Both the position numbers and the translations under genes were made by a program. From assembly GCA_905236455.1 (NCBI GenBank), contig CAJOPT010000046.1, positions 1 to 45,837 of the forward strand: a stretch of 45,837 nt of DNA, written 5' to 3'. Source of the DNA: an uncultured Prevotella sp. (GTDB lineage Bacteria > Bacteroidota > Bacteroidia > Bacteroidales > Bacteroidaceae). Shown here one piece after another: positions 8,908-17,434 of this stretch. Each line of letters starts with the position of its first letter. Position 1 is the first letter of the stretch. Below the pieces are notes generated by a model that ran no database searches, was not told the DNA's origin, and saw nothing but the letters and a program-made list of their open reading frames with translations.

Positions 8908-8961
8908 GACACATCTACGCCCTTTAGATGTGACATCTGCCCTCCGTAGATGACACATCTA
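8908..8961. repeat. Cluster of palindromic ACATCTA / TAGATGT repeats
   Basis: GACACATCTA occurs at 8908-8917 and 8952-8961. Between them, CACATCTA (8910-8917) pairs perfectly with TAGATGTG (8925-8932) across a seven-base loop. CATCT (8935-8939) pairs with AGATG (8948-8952) across GCCCTCCGT. The unit is therefore about 21 bases, repeated with variation. Role unknown; a protein-binding site or short dispersed genomic repeat are the likely options. Confidence 0.6.
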
Positions 8962-9003
8962 ATCGCCTGTGTGTGTTAATTATTTTAAAAAAACATAAGT
9001 CGG

Positions 9004-9033
9004 TGGGGATTTGTGGTGGATTATGGGGATTTT
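9004..9033 (+). promoter_or_regulatory. MraZ operator: three direct boxes with ten-base period
   Basis: Three consecutive ten-base units: TGGGGATTTG, TGGTGGATTA and TGGGGATTTT. Each starts with a TGGKG core, so the cores lie on one face of the helix. This is the architecture known for MraZ binding sites upstream of mraZ in other bacteria. The boxes end four bases before a TAACTTTG promoter-like element and cover the -33 region, which fits repression of the dcw operon by its first gene product. Confidence 0.75.
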
Positions 9034-9037
9034 TGTG

Positions 9038-9045
9038 TAACTTTG
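9038..9045 (+). promoter_or_regulatory. Putative -7 box of the dcw operon promoter
   Basis: Reads TAACTTTG, an exact TAnnTTTG match, 29 bases before the mraZ ATG. The -33 region is occupied by MraZ boxes; the only upstream TTTG (9010-9013) is spaced 24 bases away, longer than usual. Confidence 0.55.
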
Positions 9046-9074
9046 AACCCAAATTCAGTTATATAAAAGTACGC

Positions 9075-9530
9075 ATGCGTTTTTTAGGTAATATAGAAGC
9101 AAAAGTAGACTCAAAGGGAAGGGTTTTTCTTCCTGCGATATTTCGCAAGGTGCTAAGTGCGTCGGGCGAGGAAAGTCTGGTTATGCGTAAAGATGTGTTT
9201 CAGCCATGCCTGACATTATATCCGGAGTCCGTATGGAATGAGCAACTTGACAAGCTCCGTTCTCGCATGAACAGATACAATGCGTCGCATCAGCAGATTT
9301 TCCGCCAGTTCGTAGCCGACTTGGAGGTCATCACGCTTGATGGCAATGGGCGTTTCTTGATACCTAAGCGTTATCTTAAGATGGCTAATATAGACCAGTC
9401 GGTACGTTTTATCGGCATGGATGATACAATAGAGATCTGGTGTAATACAGGAGAAGATAAGCCTTTCATGGATGCGGATGAGTTCAGCCAGGCTCTGGAG
9501 GAGGTGATGTCTGACCCGATAGAGGGATAA
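9075..9530 (+). CDS. mraZ: Transcriptional regulator MraZ
   Basis: DNA-binding protein of 151 residues and first gene of the dcw cluster. It has two AbrB/MazE-like half domains, each with the DxxGRxxLP signature: DSKGRVFLPAIFRK (about 12-25) and DGNGRFLIPKRYLK (about 95-108). MraZ proteins form rings that bind short direct repeats upstream of their own operon and act mainly as repressors. I chose ATG 9075 (MRFLGNIEAK) because it gives the usual family length; an open frame extends upstream to 8973 but would cross both the operator and the promoter box. Three matching boxes are present at 9004-9033. Confidence 0.95.
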   Translation: MRFLGNIEAKVDSKGRVFLPAIFRKVLSASGEESLVMRKDVFQPCLTLYPESVWNEQLDKLRSRMNRYNASHQQIFRQFVADLEVITLDGNGRFLIPKRYLKMANIDQSVRFIGMDDTIEIWCNTGEDKPFMDADEFSQALEEVMSDPIEG

Positions 9531-9550
9531 TAAGGGCAAAAGCAGAAGTG

Positions 9551-10477
9551 ATGAGCGTGAAAGAGACTGGCACATATCATGTTCCTGTACTTTTGAAGGA
9601 AAGTATTGACGCATTGGAGGTTTTCCCTGGTGGAACTTATGTTGATGTGACTTTTGGTGGCGGCGGCCATAGCAAAGAAATCTTGTCACGGCTTAAAGGG
9701 AAAGGTCATTTGTATAGTTTCGATCAGGACGCTGATGCGGAATCAAACATTGGTTTAGGCACCTTGGATAAGGAGTGTTTTACTTTTGTACGATCAAACT
9801 TTAGATATCTGAAAAACTGGATGCGCTATTATGGCGTTGAAAAGATAGACGGTATTTTGGCAGACCTTGGCGTCTCAAGTCATCATTTTGATGATGAGGA
9901 GCGTGGTTTCTCATTCCGCTTCGATGCTCCGTTGGATATGCGAATGAATAGGCGGGCAGGTAAGACTGCTGCTGATTTGCTGAATGAAATGGAGGAAAGT
10001 CAGCTGGCAGATATATTTTACTTATACGGTGAATTGAGAGAAGCCCGTCGAATAGCCTCTGCCATTGTAAAGGCAAGAAGTATAAAGCCTATTCTTACGA
10101 CAGGCGATTTGCTGGAAGTGGCTAAAGCGTATATCAAAAAAGAGCGTGAGAAGAAAGATATGGCTCGTTTGTTTCAGGCACTTCGAATAGAGGTGAACCA
10201 AGAACTTACAGCCCTCAAGGAAATGCTTCAAAGCGCGGCGGAGTTGTTGGCTCCTGAAGGAAAACTCTCGGTCATAACCTATCATTCGTTAGAGGACCGC
10301 ATAGTAAAGAACTTTATCAAAGCTGGCAATGCGGAAGGAAAGATAGAACAGGATTTCTTTGGCAGGATAGACACCTCGTTTGCCCCTGTTGGGAAAGTGA
10401 TAGTTCCTACGAAAGCTGAGCAGGAGAGTAATCCGAGAAGCCGTAGCGCAAAACTTCGTGTTGCGCGGAAGTTATAG
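9551..10477 (+). CDS. rsmH: 16S rRNA (cytosine1402-N4)-methyltransferase
   Basis: RsmH (MraW), 308 residues, transfers a methyl group from S-adenosylmethionine to N4 of C1402 in 16S rRNA. The N-terminal YHVPVLLKESIDAL and SAM-binding DVTFGGGGHS (about 32-41) are diagnostic, as are DLGVSSHHFDDEERGFSFRFDAPLDMRM and the C-terminal SYHSLEDRIVKNF plus NPRSRSAKLRVARK. The ATG at 9551 is preferred to the GTG three bases upstream. It follows mraZ by 20 bases, the standard dcw order. Confidence 0.97.
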   Translation: MSVKETGTYHVPVLLKESIDALEVFPGGTYVDVTFGGGGHSKEILSRLKGKGHLYSFDQDADAESNIGLGTLDKECFTFVRSNFRYLKNWMRYYGVEKIDGILADLGVSSHHFDDEERGFSFRFDAPLDMRMNRRAGKTAADLLNEMEESQLADIFYLYGELREARRIASAIVKARSIKPILTTGDLLEVAKAYIKKEREKKDMARLFQALRIEVNQELTALKEMLQSAAELLAPEGKLSVITYHSLEDRIVKNFIKAGNAEGKIEQDFFGRIDTSFAPVGKVIVPTKAEQESNPRSRSAKLRVARKL

Positions 10478-10484
10478 AACGATA

Positions 10485-11060
10485 ATGGAAAAGTTGAAGA
10501 TGGAAGAAGAAAAAAGAAATAGAGATGATGTGTCTAAATCCTCAAATGAGGATGTGCGGGATGTCCTTGCTATAGAGACAGAGGAAGGTACGGTCGTGCC
10601 GGAAGACAAGGAGCCGCAGGATGGGAAGGCTGTTGAGGAGGCAGATTCGTCAAGTGAGAGTCTGCCTCATGATGATGAGGCAAAAGCATTTAAAGAGGCA
10701 ATACAAGAGCAGGCTCGTGAGGATGAGCAACCCTTCTCCGCTACTTTCACCTTGCGTAAAATCCTTGGTGGCGATATTCTTACGGCAAAGCTGATCCGTA
10801 GTCAGATATGGCTCATCATACTGATAGTATTCTTTGTTATTTTGTATATATCAAATAGGTATAGTGTACAGAAAGACTTGTTGGAGATTGACCGTTTGAA
10901 CACTCAGCTTAAAGATGCAAAATACAAAGCCTTGTCAAGTAGTAGCCAATTGACAGAAAAATGTAGGGAGAGTCATGTGTTGGAGATGTTGAAGAACAAT
11001 AAGGATAGTGCGTTGAAGATTCCAAGTCAGCCTCCTTTTATAATAGAGGTACCGAAATGA
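10485..11060 (+). CDS. ftsL: FtsL-like cell division protein
   Basis: Bitopic protein of 191 residues. An acidic, disordered cytoplasmic region covers about 1-100. One transmembrane helix, WLIILIVFFVILYI, lies near 105-122. A short periplasmic coiled coil follows (DRLNTQLKDAKYKALSSSSQL). This matches the Bacteroidota FtsL-like family, identified chiefly by position between rsmH and the PBP gene. FtsL links FtsQ/FtsB to the FtsW-FtsI synthase. The N-terminal acidic tail is much longer than in proteobacterial FtsL. ATG 10485 was chosen because the upstream TTG at 10458 would overlap rsmH. Confidence 0.85.
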   Translation: MEKLKMEEEKRNRDDVSKSSNEDVRDVLAIETEEGTVVPEDKEPQDGKAVEEADSSSESLPHDDEAKAFKEAIQEQAREDEQPFSATFTLRKILGGDILTAKLIRSQIWLIILIVFFVILYISNRYSVQKDLLEIDRLNTQLKDAKYKALSSSSQLTEKCRESHVLEMLKNNKDSALKIPSQPPFIIEVPK

Positions 11061-11080
11061 GCAAAATGATATAAAAACAA

Positions 11081-11088
11081 GGAAGGAG
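11081..11088 (+). promoter_or_regulatory. Shine-Dalgarno-like sequence before ftsI
   Basis: GGAAGGAG lies ten bases before the ftsI ATG. It is the only clear Shine-Dalgarno sequence I noticed among the dcw starts; neighbours have A-rich leaders. Confidence 0.5.
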
Positions 11089-11098
11089 CCATTAACTG

Positions 11099-13258
11099 AT
11101 GAGTAGTAAGTTCAATTATAAAAAGATTATGCCGCGATATAGTGTCATCGCCATCGTGATGACATTTGTTGCTATTGCTGTGGTCTTCAAAGCTTTTTAT
11201 ACCATGACGGTGAAGAAAGAATATTGGGAGAAAGTCGCTTCCCGTCTGAAAGTTGACAGTGTTGAGGTTAAGCCTGTTCGTGGTAATATTCTTAGTAGCG
11301 ACGGACAGCTGATGGCAAGTAGTTTGCCGGAATACAAGATATACATGGATTTTAACGCACTTCACAAGGCGGGGAATGACTCCTTGTGGGATGTGAAAAT
11401 GGATTCTATAGCCATAGGACTTAACCAGATATTTCCAGAACAATCGGCTAAGGCTTTCCGGGATAGTCTGGAAAAAGGTCATCGTAAGATGAGTATGCAT
11501 TGGCCTATTTGGAAAAAACGCATAGGCTATAGTACGTTGACTGAAATAAAGGCTCTTCCTGTATTCTGTCTGTCAAAATACAAAAGCGGCTTCCATTACG
11601 ATGAGTTCAATGCCCGTCGTCAGCCGTTTGGTACATTGGCTCAGCGCACCGTCGGAGACCTTTATGGAGCGAAAGATTCCGCCCGTTACGGATTAGAGCT
11701 TTCGTATGACTCTATATTAAGAGGTGAAAACGGAATCATACACCGTAGGAAGATTCGTAATAAGTACTTGAGTATTACAGATACTCCTCCAACAGACGGA
11801 ATGGACATCGTTACTACGATTGATGTGAGTATGCAAGATCTTGCGGAACGTTCAGTCCTCAATGAGTTGAAAGAGATTAACGGGAATGTAGGTGTCGCAA
11901 TTGTTATGGAAGTGGCAACCGGTGATATAAAGGCAATCGTCAACATGGAGAAATGTGGCGATGGAGTCTATCGTGAGCGCAAAAACCATGCCGTAAGCGA
12001 CTTGTTGGAGCCTGGATCTGTTTTTAAGACCGCAAGTATTATGGTTGCTCTTGATGATGAGGTTGTCGATACAAACTATGTCGTGCAAACAGGTGGTGGC
12101 GTATGGCCTATGTATGGGCGTGAGATGAAAGACCACAACTGGCGTCGTGGCGGCTATGGCACAATGCGTCTTCCGAAGACTCTGGAAGTGAGTTCTAACA
12201 TCGGTGTCAGCCGTATCATTGACAACTTTTACCATAGCCATCCCGAGAAATATGTTCAGGGAATATATGACTTAGGTCTTGCTACAGACTATAAGCTTCC
12301 AATCCCTGGCTATTCTCCTGCGAAGATTCGAATGCCGAAGAAGGACTCTCGTGGGAAGCAGTATCTTAATTGGAGCAATACTGCGTTGCCATGGATGAGT
12401 ATAGGCTATGAGACACAGGTTCCACCGATATCTGTATTGGCATTTTATAATGCCATTGCCAATGATGGAAAGTTGATGCGTCCACGGTTTGTCAAGGAAG
12501 TACGTAAGGATGGCGAGGTCGTAATGACATTTCCTCCTGAAGTTGTAAAAGAACATATCGCAAAACCGAAGACGATAAAACTGATACAAACGATTCTGCA
12601 ACATGTAGTAAGTCAAGGTCTTGGGCGTAAGGCTGGTTCTACCTCATTCCTTGTGGCAGGGAAGACAGGAACGGCTCAAATGTCTAAAGGTGCCGCAGGT
12701 TATCATACCGGAATGATGGATTATCTCCTTAGTTTTGCAGGCTATTTCCCAGCCGACAACCCAAGGTATAGTTGCATTGTTTGTATACAGAAATCGGGTC
12801 TTCCCGCATCTGGTGGCGGTATGAGTGGTGTTGTCTTCCACCACATTTCCGAAGGCATTATGGCGCAGAGCCTGAAAATGGATGTTAATTCCGCACGTGA
12901 TACCACGTCCGTTCTTATTCCTGATGTTAAGGCAGGTAATTTACTTGCGGCTGACTACGTGTTGAACCATTTTGGGTTCAATGTGCAAAATGGATGGGGA
13001 GGAAGCTATCCTTTCGGAGCACCAGTCTGGGGCGTTGCTACCCATGATCAGAATACGATTACGATGAATAAGCAAAAAGTAAGCTCAACCGCTGTAGTCC
13101 CAAATGTAATTGGCATGGGGGCGCGTGATGCTGTCTATGCTTTGGAGAATCGTGGTATTAAAGTGCGAATCGAAGGTCGTGGAAAAGTTATGGAACAGAG
13201 TGTTCCTGTTGGAAGTACTGTAAAAAAAGGAATGATTTGTACATTGAAGTTAGTATAA
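11099..13258 (+). CDS. ftsI: Septal peptidoglycan transpeptidase (class B PBP) with PASTA domain
   Basis: PBP of 719 residues that cross-links septal peptidoglycan. A short cytoplasmic N-terminus and one transmembrane helix (about 14-36) are followed by the PBP dimerisation region (VEVKPVRGNILSSDG). The transpeptidase domain has SVFK (Ser307-Lys310), SSN (365-367) and KTG (522-524). The C-terminus ends in one PASTA repeat (about 662-719, from VVPNVIGMGARDAVYAL). PASTA domains occur on the division PBP of Bacteroidota as well as Firmicutes and bind muropeptides or stabilise the protein. Start ATG 11099 is supported by the Shine-Dalgarno-like sequence. Confidence 0.95.
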   Translation: MSSKFNYKKIMPRYSVIAIVMTFVAIAVVFKAFYTMTVKKEYWEKVASRLKVDSVEVKPVRGNILSSDGQLMASSLPEYKIYMDFNALHKAGNDSLWDVKMDSIAIGLNQIFPEQSAKAFRDSLEKGHRKMSMHWPIWKKRIGYSTLTEIKALPVFCLSKYKSGFHYDEFNARRQPFGTLAQRTVGDLYGAKDSARYGLELSYDSILRGENGIIHRRKIRNKYLSITDTPPTDGMDIVTTIDVSMQDLAERSVLNELKEINGNVGVAIVMEVATGDIKAIVNMEKCGDGVYRERKNHAVSDLLEPGSVFKTASIMVALDDEVVDTNYVVQTGGGVWPMYGREMKDHNWRRGGYGTMRLPKTLEVSSNIGVSRIIDNFYHSHPEKYVQGIYDLGLATDYKLPIPGYSPAKIRMPKKDSRGKQYLNWSNTALPWMSIGYETQVPPISVLAFYNAIANDGKLMRPRFVKEVRKDGEVVMTFPPEVVKEHIAKPKTIKLIQTILQHVVSQGLGRKAGSTSFLVAGKTGTAQMSKGAAGYHTGMMDYLLSFAGYFPADNPRYSCIVCIQKSGLPASGGGMSGVVFHHISEGIMAQSLKMDVNSARDTTSVLIPDVKAGNLLAADYVLNHFGFNVQNGWGGSYPFGAPVWGVATHDQNTITMNKQKVSSTAVVPNVIGMGARDAVYALENRGIKVRIEGRGKVMEQSVPVGSTVKKGMICTLKLV

Positions 13259-13277
13259 GGAATAAAGAAAAAGATAT

Positions 13278-14735
13278 ATGAGACTTAATGAGTTGCTTCA
13301 GGAAATAAGCCCCGTTAGCATATTTGGGGATGTTAATGTCAATGTGACAGGTGTCAATATTGATAGTCGTCTTATTGAAGATGGACATCTCTTTGTGGCA
13401 ATGAAGGGGACGCAGGTTGATGGACATCGTTTTATAGATAAAGCGATAGAACAAGGTGCGAAGGTTATCTTATTGGAAGATATGCCTGAGCAACGCTTAC
13501 CACAGGTAACGTATGTTGAGGTGGAGTCTACCGAAGACTGTGTTGGTAAGGTCGCCACGGCATTTTACGGTTTCCCCTCACGTAAGTTGAGACTTGTCGG
13601 GGTGACAGGAACGAATGGCAAGACAACGATAGCGACCTTATTATATAATATGTTTAGGAAATTTGGTCATAAAGTAGGATTATTGTCAACGGTATGCAAC
13701 TATATTGACGGTGAGACGATTCCTGCAAGCCATACTACTCCTGACCCTATCGAGCTGAATCGCCTTCTTGCCAAGATGGTGGAATCTGGTTGTGAGTATG
13801 CTTTCATGGAATGTTCCAGCCATGCAATACACCAGCGCCGAATCGGTGGCTTGGAATTTGCAGGTGGTATATTTACCAATCTTACCCGTGACCATCTTGA
13901 TTATCATAAGACCTTTGAGAACTATCGCGACGCAAAGAAAATGTTCTTTGATGGTCTCTCAAAAAAAGCCTTTGCCATTATTAATGTAGATGATAAGAAT
14001 GGATTATTCATGGTGCAGAACACTAAGGCAGAGGTGAAGACTTATTCTACCCGTTCTTTGGCAGATTTCAAGGCGCACATCCTTGAGTGTCACTTTGAAG
14101 GCATGTACCTTGAGGTTGATGGCAGAGAGGTGGGTGTCCAATTTATTGGCAAGTTTAACGTCAGCAACCTTCTGGCTGTATATGGAACGGCAATCATGCT
14201 TGGCAAAAAGCCAGAGGAGATACTTGTGGTACTAAGTACTTTGAAGAGTGTCAACGGACGATTAGACCCTATAGCTTCACCAGAAGGGTGGACGGCTATT
14301 GTAGACTATGCACATACGCCAGACGCTTTGGAAAATGTGTTAAATGCCATACACGAGGTTCTTAACGGAAAGGGACAGGTTATTACCGTATGTGGCGCAG
14401 GTGGAAATCGTGACAAGGGTAAACGTCCTTTAATGGCACAGGAAGCTGTGCGCCAAAGTGACAAAGTTATAATTACCAGCGATAATCCCCGCTTTGAAGA
14501 CCCGCAAGAGATTATAAATGACATGCTTGCCGGCTTGAATTCTCAACAGCGCAAGAAGGTCATTAGTATTGTTGATCGTAAGGAGGCTATACGTACGGCG
14601 GCAATGATGGCATCTAAAGGTGATGTTATCCTTATCGCAGGTAAAGGGCATGAGGACTATCAGGAGATTAATGGTGTGAAGCATCATTTCGACGACCATG
14701 AGGTCGTAAGAGAACTGTTTGATGAGATTAAATAA
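13278..14735 (+). CDS. murE: UDP-MurNAc-L-Ala-D-Glu:meso-diaminopimelate ligase
   Basis: Mur ligase of 485 residues that adds the third amino acid to the peptidoglycan stem in the cytoplasm. The ATP-binding loop is GTNGKTT (about 111-117). The conserved HTTPDPIEL and ECSSHAI segments follow. The acceptor motif DNPRFEDP near residue 402 is the form found in enzymes specific for meso-diaminopimelate, so the wall is predicted to be DAP type. No murF follows; in this phylum murF lies elsewhere. Confidence 0.96.
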   Translation: MRLNELLQEISPVSIFGDVNVNVTGVNIDSRLIEDGHLFVAMKGTQVDGHRFIDKAIEQGAKVILLEDMPEQRLPQVTYVEVESTEDCVGKVATAFYGFPSRKLRLVGVTGTNGKTTIATLLYNMFRKFGHKVGLLSTVCNYIDGETIPASHTTPDPIELNRLLAKMVESGCEYAFMECSSHAIHQRRIGGLEFAGGIFTNLTRDHLDYHKTFENYRDAKKMFFDGLSKKAFAIINVDDKNGLFMVQNTKAEVKTYSTRSLADFKAHILECHFEGMYLEVDGREVGVQFIGKFNVSNLLAVYGTAIMLGKKPEEILVVLSTLKSVNGRLDPIASPEGWTAIVDYAHTPDALENVLNAIHEVLNGKGQVITVCGAGGNRDKGKRPLMAQEAVRQSDKVIITSDNPRFEDPQEIINDMLAGLNSQQRKKVISIVDRKEAIRTAAMMASKGDVILIAGKGHEDYQEINGVKHHFDDHEVVRELFDEIK

Positions 14736-14781
14736 TGTGTTTTAAAAGTCAAGTGAATATCAATTAATCAGCAATAGGAAT

Positions 14782-16050
14782 ATGTTATACTATATCTTTA
14801 GATTCTTAGATCAGTTTGGTATTAGCGGATCCCACTTGTGGGGATACATTTCGTTCCGATCCATTTTGGCGTTAATATTGTCACTTATGGTTTCTGCTTG
14901 GTTTGGAGAGCATTTCATTAAGTTTCTTAAAAAGAAGCAAATAACCGAGACGGCTCGAGACAAAGAAATTGATCCGTTTGGTGAGAAGAAGATAGGCGTA
15001 CCATCAATGGGTGGTATCATAATTATCGTAGCTATTCTGATTCCTGTATTGTTGCTGGGACGTCTGCGCAACATATATCTTATATTGATGATAATAACAA
15101 CAATCTGGCTGGGATTTCTCGGTGGAATGGACGATTTTATCAAGATATTCCGTCATGATAAAGAGGGTTTGAAAGGTAAATATAAGATTATCGGACAGGT
15201 AAGTATAGGACTTATTGTCGGTTTGGTGTTATGGATGTCTCCTGACGTGAAAGCAAATCTGAATGTTGAGGTCCAAAGTCAGGGACAAGAGGCTGTTGTG
15301 AGACATTCCGCAAAAGCAGAGAAAACCCTGAAGACCACGATACCTTTTGTCAAGAATCATAACCTTGATTATTCCGAGGTTATGTCTGTTTTCGGAAAGT
15401 ATAAGAATGCGGCGGGATGGATACTCTTTGTCATTATGACAATCTTTGTCGTCACAGCAGTGTCTAATGGAGCCAATCTTAACGATGGAATGGATGGAAT
15501 GTGTGCGGGAAACTCTGCTATTATAGGTGTGGCTCTTGGAATCCTTGCGTATGTGAGTTCTCACTATGAATATGCATCTTATTTGAATATAATGTATATA
15601 CCGGATTCTCAGGAGTTAGTCGTCTTTTTCTGCGCTTTCATCGGGGCATTGACAGGATTCCTGTGGTATAACGCATACCCTGCACAGGTCTTTATGGGTG
15701 ACACGGGCTCATTGACAATTGGCGGTATTATCGGTGTCGGTGCCATTATTATTCACAAGGAACTTTTATTGCCTATTTTATGTGGTGTCTTCTTTGTAGA
15801 GAGTTTGAGTGTCATAATACAAGTATGGTATTATAAACTTGGTAAACGGAGAGGAGTAAAGCAGCGTGTTTTCAAAAGAACTCCTATTCATGATAATTTC
15901 AGGACTCTTGACTCACAGCTGGATCCCGAGTGCAAATATTTGTTGAAAAAACCTCATACAGCATTGTTTGAGTCTAAGATTACAATACGTTTCTGGATTA
16001 TAACTATTATTTTAGCGGCTTTTGCAATTATAACACTGAAGATAAGATAA
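14782..16050 (+). CDS. mraY: Phospho-N-acetylmuramoyl-pentapeptide transferase
   Basis: Integral membrane enzyme of 422 residues that transfers phospho-MurNAc-pentapeptide to undecaprenyl phosphate, forming lipid I. About ten transmembrane helices are visible. Conserved blocks include GVPSMGGI, FLGGMDDFIK, SNGANLNDGMDGMCAG and FMGDTGSLTIGG. It is longer than the roughly 360-residue proteobacterial form because of an insertion after GLVLWM (about 153-205). The C-terminal loop normally reading IHHH here reads PIHDNF (His370, Asp371, Asn372), a variation discussed in the findings. Its distance from murE is 46 bases. Confidence 0.96.
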   Translation: MLYYIFRFLDQFGISGSHLWGYISFRSILALILSLMVSAWFGEHFIKFLKKKQITETARDKEIDPFGEKKIGVPSMGGIIIIVAILIPVLLLGRLRNIYLILMIITTIWLGFLGGMDDFIKIFRHDKEGLKGKYKIIGQVSIGLIVGLVLWMSPDVKANLNVEVQSQGQEAVVRHSAKAEKTLKTTIPFVKNHNLDYSEVMSVFGKYKNAAGWILFVIMTIFVVTAVSNGANLNDGMDGMCAGNSAIIGVALGILAYVSSHYEYASYLNIMYIPDSQELVVFFCAFIGALTGFLWYNAYPAQVFMGDTGSLTIGGIIGVGAIIIHKELLLPILCGVFFVESLSVIIQVWYYKLGKRRGVKQRVFKRTPIHDNFRTLDSQLDPECKYLLKKPHTALFESKITIRFWIITIILAAFAIITLKIR

Positions 16051-16055
16051 AGAAA

Positions 16056-17387
16056 ATGAATAGAATAGTTGTTTTAGGAGCAGGCGAGAGTGGAGCTGGT
16101 GCAGCAGTTCTTGCCAAGATTAAAGGTTTCGACGTGTTTGTTTCAGACATGTCTGCTATAAAAGATAAATATAAGAAGCAACTTGATGACCATGGAATAG
16201 ATTGGGAGGAAGGATGCCATACAGAGGATAAGATTCTGAATGCAGATGAGGTGATTAAAAGCCCAGGTATTCCAGATTCCGTTCCGATTATGAAAAAAAT
16301 AATCGCTAAAGGTATTCATGTTATCAGCGAGATAGAGTTTGCAGGAAGGTATACAACTTCAAAGATGATTTGCATAACAGGTTCTAATGGTAAGACCACA
16401 ACGACTTCCCTGATATTTCATATCTTTAAAGAGGCTGGATATGATGTGGGATTGGCTGGAAACATTGGAAACTCGCTTGCATTGCAAGTGGCAGAAGACC
16501 CACACGCATACTATATAATAGAGTTAAGTTCTTTCCAACTTGACAATATGTATGATTTTCGTGCTGATATAGCTATATTGTTGAATATTACTCCGGATCA
16601 TCTTGACCGTTATGACAACTGCATGCAGAACTATGTGGATTCTAAGATGCGTATTATTCAGAATCAGACAGCTGATGACTCTTTCATATATTGGAACGAC
16701 GATCCTGTTATTAAGCGTGAGTTGGAAAAGTATGATATCAAGGCAATCCAATATCCATTCTCGGAGTTGAAAGAAAATGGTTCTATCGGTTACATTGAAG
16801 AGGGAATGTATACGATAGAGAAACCCACTCCTTTTAATATGGAGCAAGAGTGTCTTTCTTTGACAGGAAAACATAATATTTACAATTCCTTAGCTGCAGG
16901 TATAGCCTCCAATATCAGCGGGATTAAGAAAGAAAACATCAGGAAAAGCCTTAGCGATTTCCCAGGAGTCGAACATAGACTGGAGAAAGTATGTAAAGTC
17001 GGAGGCGTGCAATACATTAATGACTCAAAAGCTACTAACGTAGACGCTTGTTGGTATGCTTTGGAAAGTATGACCACTCCTACTATTTTGATAATAGGCG
17101 GTAAAGACAAAGGAAATGATTACACTCCAATAAAGGATTTGGTGAAAGAGAAATGTGTCGGGTTGGTGTATCTTGGTGCTGATAATCAAAAGTTACATGA
17201 GAATTTTGACAGTATTGGTATACCTGTACGTGATACTCATTCTATGAAAGAATGTATGCAGGCTTGTTACGAGATGGCTAAACCTGGCGATACAGTACTG
17301 TTAAGCCCTTGTTGTGCGTCATTCGATTTGTTTAAGAACATGGAAGATCGTGGTGAACAATTTAAGGAGCTGGCAAGAAGTTTATAG
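16056..17387 (+). CDS. murD: UDP-MurNAc-L-alanine:D-glutamate ligase
   Basis: Mur ligase of 443 residues that adds D-glutamate, the second stem residue. It has the N-terminal nucleotide-sugar fold VLGAGESGAGAAVLA, the ATP loop GSNGKTT (109-115), the segment ELSSFQLDN used by MurD, NDSKATN in the C-terminal domain, and the ending LLSPCCASFDLFKNMEDRGEQFK. It starts five bases after mraY, so the two are tightly coupled. Confidence 0.97.
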   Translation: MNRIVVLGAGESGAGAAVLAKIKGFDVFVSDMSAIKDKYKKQLDDHGIDWEEGCHTEDKILNADEVIKSPGIPDSVPIMKKIIAKGIHVISEIEFAGRYTTSKMICITGSNGKTTTTSLIFHIFKEAGYDVGLAGNIGNSLALQVAEDPHAYYIIELSSFQLDNMYDFRADIAILLNITPDHLDRYDNCMQNYVDSKMRIIQNQTADDSFIYWNDDPVIKRELEKYDIKAIQYPFSELKENGSIGYIEEGMYTIEKPTPFNMEQECLSLTGKHNIYNSLAAGIASNISGIKKENIRKSLSDFPGVEHRLEKVCKVGGVQYINDSKATNVDACWYALESMTTPTILIIGGKDKGNDYTPIKDLVKEKCVGLVYLGADNQKLHENFDSIGIPVRDTHSMKECMQACYEMAKPGDTVLLSPCCASFDLFKNMEDRGEQFKELARSL

Positions 17388-17434
17388 CAAACTTAATGTG
17401 ACTTTGAAAATATATAAAGTGATTAATAATTATA

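Larger units (their letters stand above)
8742..9003. other. Non-coding control region between glsA and the MraZ operator
   Basis: No convincing gene lies here; an open frame from 8973 into mraZ is treated as upstream read-through of the mraZ frame. The left part (8761-8830) is A/T-rich. From 8859 to 8961 it holds a perfect tandem octamer TTTGTGAC (8859-8874), two CACCA boxes ten bases apart, and a cluster of partly palindromic ACATCTA/TAGATGT units. Confidence 0.6.

Noticed and set aside
8973..9074. N-terminal extension of MraZ
   Set aside because: Would place the MraZ operator and promoter inside the coding sequence and exceeds the family length; ATG 9075 starts the conserved MRFLGN sequence.
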